From Zetaproteobacteria bacterium CG06_land_8_20_14_3_00_59_53 (GTDB lineage: Bacteria; Pseudomonadota; Zetaproteobacteria; Mariprofundales; Mariprofundaceae), in the NCBI GenBank assembly GCA_002779605.1, contig PEWE01000013.1, forward strand, positions 62,001 to 126,000: 64,000 bases of DNA, written 5' to 3'. Below the pieces are notes generated by a model. That model worked only from the letters and a program-made list of their open reading frames with translations, had not been told where the DNA came from and searched no databases. Within the stretch, counting starts at the first letter, position 1. Every line of letters starts with the position of its first letter. Position numbers and translations under genes: made by a program. Positions 1 through 8,564 of this stretch are shown here, one piece after another.

Positions 1-3000
1 GTCCACGAAGTCTTCCATGCCCTGGGTTTCGGGCTTCAGCATCGCCTCGTCGAAGACCGCCATCGGCCTGTCGAACATCTTGCCGAAATGGTCGTGCACG
101 AAGCGTTCTGTCATGCGGTAGCCAAGCCGGCTGGCGAGCACGGTTTTACCCTCGTGTTCGAAATCATCCAGTTTTTCCAGATAGCCCTGCTTGATCATGT
201 AGGACGGCTTCTGGAACTTCACGGGCATACGGCACCAGATCTCGGGGATCAGCATGCTGATATCGTGATCGATGCGCCGGTTGGCTCCGATATAGCCGGC
301 AGCAGTGGAGAACCCGTCGTAACCGCACAGGATGAAGGACACCAGTGCATTGTTGAGATCGGCTGTGGCCGACAGCGAGTTGAACGGCCCCTTGGTCAGT
401 GCCCCTTCCGAGCCCGCGCCGGTGGTCGAGGGCGATTTTCCGGTCAGGCTGCAAATGAAATCCATGAACAGTTCCGGCAGTTCCTGATAATGGATGGGAT
501 TGAATACCGCCAGGGTTCTTGCGCCCGGACCGGGCGGGTTGTTGCGGCGACCGGTGAGCACGGCGTTGACCGGGAAATATACCGGCTGATGCGATGCAAG
601 TCCGCGCTTCAGACGGGTGCTGATCTCCGCCAGATAGGCGGATCGCGGATCGGCCAGATCGGGTCTGTCCTGCAGGTAGCGCACATTCTGGCTCGGCTTG
701 CCGTTCACGATACGCGGATGCGCTGAAGAAACGAAATACAGCGACTCATCCATGCCTGCGGCACCGGTGATCAGGCCCTGCATCGGCGCGCTGAATTCCT
801 CGAAATGCACCACATCCTCGATCATCTCCTGCGCGTCTTGACGCTGCATGGGTTCGAAATTGGAGATGAAGCTGTTGCCGCATGACAGGTCGGATTCGGT
901 TTGCAGATCCGCACCGCGATGGATGGCCTCGTCCGGTCTCTGGAACAGGCGGGTTTCGCAGTTATCGGTGATCTTGATGCTCGGATGATCGAATTCGGGA
1001 TTCAGTCCGTCCACATAGCCGGTCGGAATCACCGTCGAGGCGGTGATGTCGTCTTCCATCTGCAGTTTGTCGGCTGCGATATAGTCCTGACGCAGCTTGA
1101 ACAGCCGCCAGCTGCCGTCTTCACCGAAGCCGACGCGCAGGTAGCTTGCCATGAGCTTGCGGCCGTGGTGGCGCAGTTCGTGACCATCGTGGCCGTTCAC
1201 CTTGTCCACCGAGAAATGTTTATCCCAGTCGCTTCCCCATGCCGTTCTGTAGAAACGTTTGATCATGAAGGCCAGCGCCAGAATGTGCTGCGGGACGTTG
1301 TCCAGCCAGCGGTTGTAGGCATTGGTGTAATCGTCGGCCGAAGGGGTCAGCAGTTTGATCACCGAGCCCAGACTGCGCTCCCTGCTCAGCAGGCTGCGTG
1401 TGTCCGGTTCGTGGGTGCCCTTGTTGCGGAAGCGGGTGGAATAATCCTTTTCGAACAACGCCCTGACCCGTGCGATATCCTCTTCAAAATTGCCCACATA
1501 TACGGGACCCGAAATGACCGCACCGGCGATGGACTTGGATATCTCCGACTTTCCGCCGCCGGATACCGTGCTCGGCTTGTGGCAGAAGGTCCCCTCGCCG
1601 ATGGTGCCGATCAGTCGCCAGCTCGGCGCATCAGGATGACGCTCCAGATGTACCCTGAAACCGCTCGGATAGATATAGGTGTGCCTGGCCAGAAGCTTGA
1701 TCTGATTCGCGCCATCCTTGCCCTGCCAGCATACGCTCAGGTCGTGAATATTGATCTGCGTATCCTCCGGCACATAGATGATCTCGGGATAGCGCTTGTC
1801 GATGGCATAGCCTTCGGCCTGCAGCTCTATCCTGTCGGCAAGCCGCTGGCACAGATCTGCAAAGGCGCGCCCTTCGACCATATAGCTTGAGTGCGGCAGA
1901 TAGATCTCGCCGAGGTTGTAGCGCGGGAAGGCCAGTGCGCCACCGGCATGTTCCTCTTCGCAGCCGCCGAACAGGTTGGCCGAGTAGCTGATATGGGATT
2001 TGATCTCTTTCTTGCTGTAGCCGAAATAGTTGTCGGCGATGACGGTGACGATCACTCCGCGCATATCGCGGCAGACCAGCTTGAAGGCGTTGCCGTCGTT
2101 GTAGAGTTCATCCGCATCCGTCCAGCACATGCCGTCACGGCGCTGACGTTCGCTGGCCTGATCCACATGCGGCAGGCCGAGCGCTTTCTTCTTCAGACCG
2201 ACCAGATGCGGGGCGAGAATAATGCAGCCGGTCTGGCCGGTCCAGTGCTCGATATCCAGCGCAGCATCGTTCTCCGGCAGGAAGGGGTCGCCCGCATTGC
2301 CGAAGATCGATTCCACGAAATCCAGATTGGAGACCAGACCGCCGGGCGCGAAAAAGCGCACCTCAAGGCTCTTGTCAGGCAGAACGCCTGCAACGCCGGG
2401 GCGAACCGTCGGCCTGAGCAGCAGGGAGACCCAAAGTTCGGCCTTTTCGGCTTCTTCACTGGTGGCGGGCAATTCAAGCAGCGAGCGCGGCGGATCGAGG
2501 GCCTCTTTCAGAAGGGCCGCATATACATTGGCGGGGACTTCCAGTTTGTCTGCGGGAACCGGCAGGCCGCCTGCGGCGATGTGGAACACGCCCTTGGTAG
2601 TGCGGCGGTCATTCTTAGGGTTGTGCAGCACGCCCTGCAGCAGGCGGTAGGACTCGACGATGTCCGAGCGGAAATGGTTGCCGTTCAGTGGCAGCGACAC
2701 CTCCCGCGCGATGCCCGGTTTGTCTGCAACCAGAGTGGTGCCGGGAAGTTCGATGATCTCCTGCACGCCGTTCTCGGCAAGATATGCATTGAGGAAGTTC
2801 TGGATACGCTGATCGGCCGGGCAGCGATAAGTGGATAGCAGGCGGCGGAGGCGCGCGTAACGTTTGAGTACACTGTCGGCCATGCCGAGATAGGTGTAGT
2901 CCTCTTCCTTCAGATGGCAGGTGGGCATGCCGAGCGCGGCCAGCTTCAGGTTGATCAGCTGATGCCATACGTGCGGCGGAGCCGCTGCGGTGTCCTGATT

Positions 3001-3024
3001 GTGTGCTGCTACGTCATCTTTCAT
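1..3024 (-). CDS. Probable PPi-type phosphoenolpyruvate carboxykinase, C-terminus cut by window edge
   Basis: An uninterrupted minus-strand frame opens at ATG 3024 and runs off the left edge without a stop, giving 1008 codons. That is close to the roughly 1100-1200 residues of PPi-type PEPCKs. Visible blocks: NYFGYSKKEIKSHISYSA followed by ANLFGGCEEEHAGG (about residues 330-362), CHKPSTVSGGGKSEISKS (about 475-505) and SLTGKSPSTTGAGSEG (about 850-870). I recognise these as typical of the large nucleotide-independent PEPCK family described in Entamoeba and propionibacteria. The expected reaction is PEP + CO2 + Pi to oxaloacetate + PPi, in the cytosol. No nucleotide-binding PEPCK P-loop was seen. 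Family members are often annotated as hypothetical. The length and continuous frame are seen; the function rests on recalled family motifs. Confidence 0.68.
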   Translation of the reverse strand, partial: MKDDVAAHNQDTAAAPPHVWHQLINLKLAALGMPTCHLKEEDYTYLGMADSVLKRYARLRRLLSTYRCPADQRIQNFLNAYLAENGVQEIIELPGTTLVADKPGIAREVSLPLNGNHFRSDIVESYRLLQGVLHNPKNDRRTTKGVFHIAAGGLPVPADKLEVPANVYAALLKEALDPPRSLLELPATSEEAEKAELWVSLLLRPTVRPGVAGVLPDKSLEVRFFAPGGLVSNLDFVESIFGNAGDPFLPENDAALDIEHWTGQTGCIILAPHLVGLKKKALGLPHVDQASERQRRDGMCWTDADELYNDGNAFKLVCRDMRGVIVTVIADNYFGYSKKEIKSHISYSANLFGGCEEEHAGGALAFPRYNLGEIYLPHSSYMVEGRAFADLCQRLADRIELQAEGYAIDKRYPEIIYVPEDTQINIHDLSVCWQGKDGANQIKLLARHTYIYPSGFRVHLERHPDAPSWRLIGTIGEGTFCHKPSTVSGGGKSEISKSIAGAVISGPVYVGNFEEDIARVRALFEKDYSTRFRNKGTHEPDTRSLLSRERSLGSVIKLLTPSADDYTNAYNRWLDNVPQHILALAFMIKRFYRTAWGSDWDKHFSVDKVNGHDGHELRHHGRKLMASYLRVGFGEDGSWRLFKLRQDYIAADKLQMEDDITASTVIPTGYVDGLNPEFDHPSIKITDNCETRLFQRPDEAIHRGADLQTESDLSCGNSFISNFEPMQRQDAQEMIEDVVHFEEFSAPMQGLITGAAGMDESLYFVSSAHPRIVNGKPSQNVRYLQDRPDLADPRSAYLAEISTRLKRGLASHQPVYFPVNAVLTGRRNNPPGPGARTLAVFNPIHYQELPELFMDFICSLTGKSPSTTGAGSEGALTKGPFNSLSATADLNNALVSFILCGYDGFSTAAGYIGANRRIDHDISMLIPEIWCRMPVKFQKPSYMIKQGYLEKLDDFEHEGKTVLASRLGYRMTERFVHDHFGKMFDRPMAVFDEAMLKPETQGMEDFVD

Positions 3025-3222
3025 GGTGTACATCCAGTTCTCGTTGAGCGTTTCTGTGCTGCGCGTTCAAATCTTTGAGAAGGCACAGGATAGAGCGGTA
3101 AACATAATCAGCAATGGCGGTGCCATGAGGAACGCCTTGATTTATCGATGTTTTTCCGCTTTTCCCGTTGGTTTCAGGCTAAATAATATGCAGTGCCGCC
3201 TAATATTTCAGCGTATGACATC

Positions 3223-3702
3223 CTATTCAATCGCCGCTTGCGAGATGACGATGCCGTCTTCATCGGCATACAGGTAATGCCCGGGCTGAAAGCTGACATC
3301 GGCGAAATGCACCGCGATATCGGGAACACCCTGATTGCGCTTCACCGTCTTGCGCGGAGTGGTCGCCAGTGCCTTCACACCGATATTCACCCTGGCGACA
3401 CCCGCAGAATCTCGGATACAGCCATGGATCACCACGCCCTCCCAGCCATTGGATGCGCCGAGAGCCGCCATCACATCACCCATCATCGCGCAGCGCATGG
3501 AGCCAGCGGCATCCACCACCAGGACCTTGCCATGCCCATCGGTTTCAAAGGCGGCCTTGAGGAAGGTGTTGTCGTCCACGGCCTTGAGTGTGACGATCTT
3601 CCCGTGGAAGCGGACCTTGCCGCCGAAATCGCGGAAGATGGGGGCGGCCACTTGCAGGTTCTCCAGATGCGCGTCGTACAGGTCGGTTGTTTTGAAAGAC
3701 AT
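3223..3702 (-). CDS. rraA: RraA family protein (RNase E regulator / HMG aldolase fold)
   Basis: A 159-residue protein, the normal length for RraA. It starts SFKTTDLYDAHLENLQV and carries the family core GSMRCAMMGDVMA, then GWEGVVIHGCIRDS (about residues 87-100), which in this fold forms the ligand pocket with the Arg-Asp pair. In E. coli RraA binds and inhibits RNase E; other members are 4-hydroxy-4-methyl-2-oxoglutarate or oxaloacetate aldolases. The sequence alone does not separate these roles. It lies 18 bases downstream of the small VF530 gene on the same strand, so the two may be co-transcribed. Confidence 0.85.
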   Translation of the reverse strand: MSFKTTDLYDAHLENLQVAAPIFRDFGGKVRFHGKIVTLKAVDDNTFLKAAFETDGHGKVLVVDAAGSMRCAMMGDVMAALGASNGWEGVVIHGCIRDSAGVARVNIGVKALATTPRKTVKRNQGVPDIAVHFADVSFQPGHYLYADEDGIVISQAAIE

Positions 3703-3720
3703 GGGATTGAATCCTTTGAT

Positions 3721-3984
3721 CTAGGTCCGGCCCGGCCACGACGGTGAACTTGCGTCGCGCTGCTTCTCATGCAGCATATCGAGATAGAGATTCTCCACCT
3801 TGCTTCGCGCCCACGGGTTCTTGCGCAGGAAGGTGAGGCTGGATTTCACCGACGGGTCGCTGTTGAAGCATTTGATCCGCACATGGATACCTAGCTCTCC
3901 CCAGCCGTAGTGTTCCACCAGTTCGCTGACGATGCGCTCCAGCGTGATGCCGTGCAGCGGGTTATTGGGTTGTTCCTGCTTCAT
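3721..3984 (-). CDS. VF530-type small DNA-binding protein (DUF2132)
   Basis: An 87-residue protein with the conserved pattern [20 protein letters not shown], then [21 protein letters not shown], which defines the VF530/DUF2132 family. The Vibrio member has a solved helical fold and is suspected to bind DNA; no biological role is established. The C-terminal tail after LYLDMLHEK is low in conservation. It sits just upstream of rraA on the same strand with an 18-base gap. Confidence 0.8.
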   Translation of the reverse strand: MKQEQPNNPLHGITLERIVSELVEHYGWGELGIHVRIKCFNSDPSVKSSLTFLRKNPWARSKVENLYLDMLHEKQRDASSPSWPGRT

Positions 3985-4036
3985 GCATCGAGGCTAAGCG
4001 AGAAGCCCGGAATAGCAAACAGCCTGACAGATACGC

Positions 4037-4684
4037 TCAATGGCCGGATCCTTTCGCAGCACGGTGATTGAAGGAGAAGATGCAGCCCAGGATGAACAGG
4101 ATGAGCACGGCCGAGGCGGAATAGCGGCTGAGTTCCAGACCGCCTGCGCTTACCGGCTTGTCGAGGAAATCACCGACCACGGCACCCAGCGGTCGGGTGA
4201 GAATGAATGCCGCCCAGAACAATGCTGTTGTTGAGATATTCGTGCGGAAGTAGGCCACAACCATCACTGCCAGCATCCTGCCGAAGACCATGGCCGCACC
4301 GGTGTAGCCGAGACCGGCAGTGTCCGCCGTCCAGTCGCCGAGCGCGGTGCCCAGTGTCTGCGAGAACATGATGGTCAGCCAGTAAAAGCCTTCCGCCTTC
4401 GGGGAGGACACATCGTTCACCGACACCGAACCGAGTGTGCGGTGCCAGATGAACAGCGATGAGGCGAGCAGCAGGGCCAGCAGGGTTGTGCCGCCGGTAT
4501 AGCCGATACCCAGCGAGCGGTCGGCGAAATCGGCCGGCGTGGTGCCCACCGTGGTGGTGGCGATGATCGTCATCCAGTAGAGCAGGGGGTGAAAGCCGTT
4601 CGCCCTGATCTGTGCTGCCACGGCGATCACGAACACAGCGGCGAAGATGGCAGTGCCCATCAGATAGCCGAGGTTCATGGACAT
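4037..4684 (-). CDS. DUF347/COG4705 multi-pass inner-membrane protein with three internal repeats
   Basis: A 215-residue hydrophobic protein with about six to seven predicted membrane spans. The same motif occurs three times: TTVGTTPADFADRSLGIGY (about residues 44-62), SQTLGTALGDWTADTAGLGY (about 109-128) and TRPLGAVVGDFLDKP (about 163-177). This T-x-G-x-x-x-x-D repeat followed by a GGT/GAA helix is the hallmark of DUF347 proteins, whose function is unknown. The repeated acidic and Gly positions inside helices suggest a transporter-like core, which is inference. It is transcribed away from the methyltransferase gene that begins about 70 bases upstream. Confidence 0.75.
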   Translation of the reverse strand: MSMNLGYLMGTAIFAAVFVIAVAAQIRANGFHPLLYWMTIIATTTVGTTPADFADRSLGIGYTGGTTLLALLLASSLFIWHRTLGSVSVNDVSSPKAEGFYWLTIMFSQTLGTALGDWTADTAGLGYTGAAMVFGRMLAVMVVAYFRTNISTTALFWAAFILTRPLGAVVGDFLDKPVSAGGLELSRYSASAVLILFILGCIFSFNHRAAKGSGH

Positions 4685-4752
4685 GGATGTCTGCGGCAGA
4701 AGTTATTCAGTTTACAGTGTTTTCTGAACTGAAAGTGAATGCAGCGCGCCAC

Positions 4753-5394
4753 ATGTCTTCGGGATACCATTGCGGCGTGAAGAAAGAGCAGCGCAAACGC
4801 ATCGTGGACCGGCATCGGGACAGCCTGTCACGGCATGGCTATCACCCGAATGCCCTGTATTGGAGCAGTCGCGAGATTCAGGAGATCCGCTTCGAGGTGC
4901 TGGCCGGCATCGGTATCGGGAACGGGGATTCTGTGCTGGATGTGGGTTGCGGCTTCGCGGATTTCAAACGCTGGTTCGAACGTATCGGAACCGGGCATCT
5001 GGACTATACGGGCATCGATCTGTCGCCGGACCTGCTTGCAGAGGCGGAATCCCGACATCCCGATGGAACGTTTTATTGCGGCGATCTGTTCGATATGGAT
5101 TTTACGCAACAAAGTTTCGACTGGGTGATCCTTTCAGGTGCTCTGAACGAGCAGTTGGGCGATCAGGGGCGCTATGCCCGCAGGGTGATCAGGCGCATGT
5201 TCGCCTTATGCCGCAAGGGGGTGGCCTTCAACCTGCTCGATGCGCGGCATCTCAATGCGCACGATCTGCAAAGCCATCAGCCGGAGACGATGCTGGATTG
5301 GTGCCGCACGCTGACCCCTGCGTGTGAACTGCACGATGCCTATCTGAAAAACGATTTCACTGTGTATATGCGTCGCGAGGATGCAGCAGGCTGA
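4753..5394 (+). CDS. Class I SAM-dependent methyltransferase, paralog 1
   Basis: Motif I of Rossmann methyltransferases is clear in DSVLDVGCGFADFKRWFER, followed by the acidic strand end YTGIDLSP and the motif IV region SFDWVILSGALNEQL. The protein is about 213 residues from ATG 4753; a GTG at 4777 aligns better with the start of the paralog at 5916 and may be the true start. The substrate is unknown. It shares almost its whole length with the second methyltransferase at 5916-6539, including RRVI-RMF-LCR-GVAFN-LDAR. Its TGA directly abuts the stop of the deaminase on the other strand, forming the palindrome TGATCA at 5392-5397. Confidence 0.82.
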   Translation: MSSGYHCGVKKEQRKRIVDRHRDSLSRHGYHPNALYWSSREIQEIRFEVLAGIGIGNGDSVLDVGCGFADFKRWFERIGTGHLDYTGIDLSPDLLAEAESRHPDGTFYCGDLFDMDFTQQSFDWVILSGALNEQLGDQGRYARRVIRRMFALCRKGVAFNLLDARHLNAHDLQSHQPETMLDWCRTLTPACELHDAYLKNDFTVYMRREDAAG

Positions 5395-5832
5395 TCATTC
5401 GCCGATATCCTCGTTCCATAGGGCAGGATTGGCGGCGATGAAGTCCTGCATCAGGCGGTAGCACTCCTCGCTATCCGCATTCACGAGCTCCACACCGCGC
5501 GAACGCAGATGTTCTTCCGGCCCCCTGAAGGTGCGGTTCTCGCCCAGCACCACCTTCGGGATGCCGTAGAGCAGCACGGCACCACTGCACATATCGCAGG
5601 GGGATAGCGTGGAATACAGTGTCGCCCGGCGATAGTCGGCAGCGGTCAGGCGACCGGCATGCTCCAGACAATCCATTTCGGCATGCAGTACCGCGCTGCC
5701 GTTCTGCACCCTGCGGTTGTGGCCGCGGCCGACGATCCTGCCGTCGATCACCAGTACCGAACCGATGGGGATGCCGCCTTCGCTCAAACCTTTTTGTGCT
5801 TCCCCGATGGCTGCCTGCAGAAATTCGTCCAT
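5395..5832 (-). CDS. Cytosine deaminase of the yeast FCY1 type (zinc-dependent CDA fold)
   Basis: A 145-residue protein with both zinc motifs of the cytidine deaminase superfamily: LHAEMDCLEHAG (His ligand plus catalytic Glu, about residues 50-61) and STLSPCDMCSGAVLLYGIP (two Cys ligands, about 74-92). It follows yeast Fcy1 closely: GGIPIGSVLVIDG, GRGHNRRVQNGSA, VVLGENRTFRG and the C-terminal ending W-EDIGE. In Fcy1 this C-terminal segment contributes to the active site. The expected reaction is cytosine to uracil in pyrimidine salvage. Bacterial cytosine deaminases are usually the unrelated amidohydrolase CodA, so this type is less common. It lies between two paralogous methyltransferases on the opposite strand. 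Confidence 0.82.
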   Translation of the reverse strand: MDEFLQAAIGEAQKGLSEGGIPIGSVLVIDGRIVGRGHNRRVQNGSAVLHAEMDCLEHAGRLTAADYRRATLYSTLSPCDMCSGAVLLYGIPKVVLGENRTFRGPEEHLRSRGVELVNADSEECYRLMQDFIAANPALWNEDIGE

Positions 5833-5915
5833 GACCGGCTCCTTGTGTACGTCGGTCCCTGCATGTCAAAGCCGCGGCATGCGGGGAGTGGCAATCATTG
5901 TATGCTTCGCCGTCT

Positions 5916-6539
5916 ATGGATGCAGCACAAAAACAACATCTCATCGAGCTGCACCGCGACAGTCTGGCTCTGTACGGGAGCACGACTGACGCGCTGCACT
6001 GGGCCTCGCGCGGTCAGCAGAAAGTGCGCTTCCGGGTGCTGGCGGGTATCGGCATTGCACTGGGCGACTCCGTGCTCGATGTCGGTTGCGGTTTCGCCGA
6101 CCTGCGCGACTGGCTGCGCAGTCACAGGCTTGATGTGGCTTACACCGGCATCGATCTCTCAGCTGAGATTCTTGCCATTGCCGCACAGCGCCATCCCGAT
6201 GTATCCCTGATGTGCGGCGAGTTGTTCGATTTCGACTTTAAGCCGCGGTCGTTCGACTGGGTGGTGTTGTCGGGCACGTTGAACTGGCAGCTGCACGATG
6301 ACGGAGCCTATGCGCGGCGGGTGATCGCCCGCATGTTCGAGCTTTGCCGCTTCGGTGTCGCCTTCAATATGCTCGATGCGCGCAACCGGGAGATGCAACA
6401 CCTGCAAGACCTGCAAGACCTGGTGGCCTTCGATCCGGATGCCATGCTGGACTACTGCGCCACCATTACCCCGGATTGCAGCTATCTCGGTGATTATCTG
6501 ACCAACGATTTCAGCATCTATATGCGGAGGATCGCTTGA
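5916..6539 (+). CDS. Class I SAM-dependent methyltransferase, paralog 2
   Basis: A methyltransferase of about 207 residues from ATG 5916; a TTG at 5898 would add six residues. Motif I is DSVLDVGCGFADLRDWL, followed by YTGIDLSAEILAIAAQRHPD and SFDWVVLSGTLNWQLHDDG. It is a near full-length paralog of the gene at 4753-5394, with the same HRDSL N-terminus and the same NDF-YMRR end. The short direct repeat CTGCAAGAC (about 6401-6420) encodes a duplicated LQDLQD absent from the first copy. Its stop overlaps the likely TTG start of the damaged cation exchanger gene. Substrate unknown. Confidence 0.82.
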   Translation: MDAAQKQHLIELHRDSLALYGSTTDALHWASRGQQKVRFRVLAGIGIALGDSVLDVGCGFADLRDWLRSHRLDVAYTGIDLSAEILAIAAQRHPDVSLMCGELFDFDFKPRSFDWVVLSGTLNWQLHDDGAYARRVIARMFELCRFGVAFNMLDARNREMQHLQDLQDLVAFDPDAMLDYCATITPDCSYLGDYLTNDFSIYMRRIA

Positions 6540-7002
6540 TACTCGACGCCTTGCCCTGCTGACCGGTTTTATTCTGCTGGCCTGGTCGGCGGATCGCTTC
6601 GTGAATGGTGCATCCTCTATCGCACGGATATCCGGCATTTCCCCGATGGTGTTCGGTCTGACCATCGTGGCCATTGGAACGAGCCTGCCCGAGTTGACAG
6701 CGAGTATCGCAGGGGCAATCAAGCGGGAACCGGATATCGCTATCGGCAACGTGCTCGGTTCGAATATGATCATCATCCTTGCGGTGCTTTGCATGCCGGC
6801 GCTGATTGCGTCCGGGCCATTTGGTGCCGCAGTCCTGAATCGTGATATACCCGTGATGTTCGCATTGAGCATCGTCTTGCTTGTGACGGCCTTTGGTTCC
6901 GGTTCACGGGGGTGTATCAACAGGTTTGAGGGCGTTCTTCTGTTTTGCGGCTTTGCTGCATATTTACTGTTGCTGGCCGGGGAAGGGAAACTTCTTTCAT
7001 AG
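6536..7002 (+). pseudogene. N-terminal half of a Na+/Ca2+ antiporter (CaCA, YrbG-like), frameshifted and truncated
   Basis: The frame from about 6541 encodes LLTGFILLAWSADRFVNGAS, then PMVFGLTIVAIGTSLPELTA and IAIGNVLGSNMIIILAV. This is the first alpha repeat of CaCA exchangers, including the ion-binding GTSLPEL. About 150 residues are present, against about 320 in YrbG-type proteins; the second alpha repeat is absent. A strong GGAGGA (6526-6531) precedes TTG 6536, but that frame (LDAL) hits TGA at 6560; the membrane frame resumes one base out, near GCCTTGCCCTG. The only in-frame start is GTG 6601, inside the first helix. I read this as a remnant. A genuine half-size exchanger is the alternative. 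Confidence 0.6.
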
Positions 7003-7074
7003 TCGCCGGCATTGCCATATTCTCTTTCCAGACGGAGTTTTATCTGCGAGTCAGCAGGTATACAAGGTGATTGC

Positions 7075-7992
7075 ATGAACGATATCGAAGCCATTGAGCA
7101 TCTGAATTCAACGCATCGCTTCCGCGTGATCGAACGGTTGAGTTTCCCGGAACGTTACTGGCCGGGGGAGCCGGCGATGCCGCGTGTGGGGCTGGTGGTG
7201 GATGTCGAGGCCACGGGGCTGGATACCGTGCGCGACAAGATCATCGAGCTTGGCATGGTGGCCTTCGAGTACGATGCCGCCACCGGCATGATCTACCGCA
7301 TCCTGCACAGCTACGGCGGCTTTGAAGATCCGGGTAAGCCGCTGAGCGAGGTCATCAAGAATATCACCGGTATCAGTGACGAGATGCTGACAGGGCAGAA
7401 ACTGGATGATGATGAGATCAACGCATGGCTGGAAAAAGCCGATATCATCATCGCTCACAATGCCGCCTTCGACCGGCAGATGATGGAACGTCGCCTGCCT
7501 GCCACCAGAACGGCCAACTGGGCCTGCACGATGTTCGATATCGACTGGACGCTCGAGGAAGTCTCCAGCCTCAAACTGGACTACATCGCCTACCGGCTGG
7601 GTTATTTCTTCGAGGGGCACCGGGCTGTCAACGATGCGCAGGCCACGCTGCACCTACTGACCAAGGGGCTGCCAGTTTCCGGCAAGCTGGCCATGGTGGA
7701 GCTGCTGACCCATGCACGCGAGACGAGCCGTCGCTTCTTTGCCGTGAACGCACCGTTCGAAAAGAAGGATGTGTTGCGCGAGCGCGGTTACCGCTGGCTG
7801 CCGGAGTTCACCTACGGGCAGGGCGCAGGCAAGCGCAAGGGTGTGTGGAGCAAGGCTGTGGGCGAGGCGGATATCCATGCCGAAGAAGCCTGGCTGGCTG
7901 ATACCATCTATCGCGACAAGTCCTCGATGTATGCCTGCATGGATATCACCGCCATGGAGCGTTATTCGCTCAGGGAGTTCGAGGCCGGTTGA
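7075..7992 (+). CDS. DnaQ-family 3'-5' exonuclease (DEDDh)
   Basis: A 305-residue protein. The exonuclease core carries Exo[21 protein letters not shown] (Asp/Glu metal ligands, about residues 41-60), Exo[21 protein letters not shown] (about 122-140) and Exo[17 protein letters not shown] (His and Asp). This is the arrangement of the DNA polymerase III epsilon family. About 100 residues after the core ([20 protein letters not shown] onward) form an extra C-terminal domain containing [15 protein letters not shown] 7075 is preceded by AAGGTGA. A repair, degradation or RNA-processing role is possible; the sequence does not decide. Confidence 0.8.
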   Translation: MNDIEAIEHLNSTHRFRVIERLSFPERYWPGEPAMPRVGLVVDVEATGLDTVRDKIIELGMVAFEYDAATGMIYRILHSYGGFEDPGKPLSEVIKNITGISDEMLTGQKLDDDEINAWLEKADIIIAHNAAFDRQMMERRLPATRTANWACTMFDIDWTLEEVSSLKLDYIAYRLGYFFEGHRAVNDAQATLHLLTKGLPVSGKLAMVELLTHARETSRRFFAVNAPFEKKDVLRERGYRWLPEFTYGQGAGKRKGVWSKAVGEADIHAEEAWLADTIYRDKSSMYACMDITAMERYSLREFEAG

Positions 7993-8023
7993 GTATCATG
8001 GCTTTAAGAGCGGAACTGGACTG

Positions 8024-8437
8024 ATGCTGGAAATCTCCGGCGCCGTCGGTATCCCCGACGAGGAGATCGAGATGCAGCCTATCCGCGCGCAGGGGGCGGG
8101 GGGACAGAACGTCAACAAGGTGTCCAGCGCCATCCATCTGCGCTTCGATATCCGCGCCTCATCGCTGCCGGATGCATATAAGGAGCGCCTGCTGCAATGC
8201 CGTGACCAGCGCATCAGCTCCGATGGCGTGATCATCATCAAGGCGCAGCAGTATCGCAGTCAGGCGATGAACCGGGCGGATGCCCTGAGCCGTTTGCAGG
8301 AGTTGATCCGTACGGCGATGGTGGTGCGGAAGAAGCGCAGGCCGACGCGCGCCACGCTCGGTTCCAAAAAACGCCGGTTGGAAAGCAAGAGCATCCGTGG
8401 TCAGGCGAAGAATCTGCGCAAGAAGGTCATCGAGTAG
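8024..8437 (+). CDS. arfB: Alternative ribosome-rescue factor ArfB (peptidyl-tRNA hydrolase, YaeJ)
   Basis: A 137-residue protein, the usual ArfB length. It holds the catalytic GGQ motif in [20 protein letters not shown] (about residues 19-38), where the Gln methyl-site glycines enter the peptidyl transferase centre. A basic C-terminal tail ([20 protein letters not shown]) matches the part that enters the empty mRNA channel of stalled ribosomes. It hydrolyses peptidyl-tRNA on non-stop ribosomes. It begins 32 bases after the exonuclease gene on the same strand. Confidence 0.92.
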   Translation: MLEISGAVGIPDEEIEMQPIRAQGAGGQNVNKVSSAIHLRFDIRASSLPDAYKERLLQCRDQRISSDGVIIIKAQQYRSQAMNRADALSRLQELIRTAMVVRKKRRPTRATLGSKKRRLESKSIRGQAKNLRKKVIE

Positions 8438-8564
8438 GCGGTGATTCCAGACAAAGGCGCGGCAGAGCTGTATTTTTCATACTCACTTCAGTAAAGGCCT
8501 TTATGATCATCCCTCCGTATCCGATGGGGGACGGTCGTTTCAAAATCACACTTGCGAGGTTGTC

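Noticed and set aside
88-2838. Three long plus-strand open frames across the left edge
   Set aside because: They lie antisense to the continuous PEPCK-like frame and their products have no recognisable motifs; GC-rich third positions create such frames.
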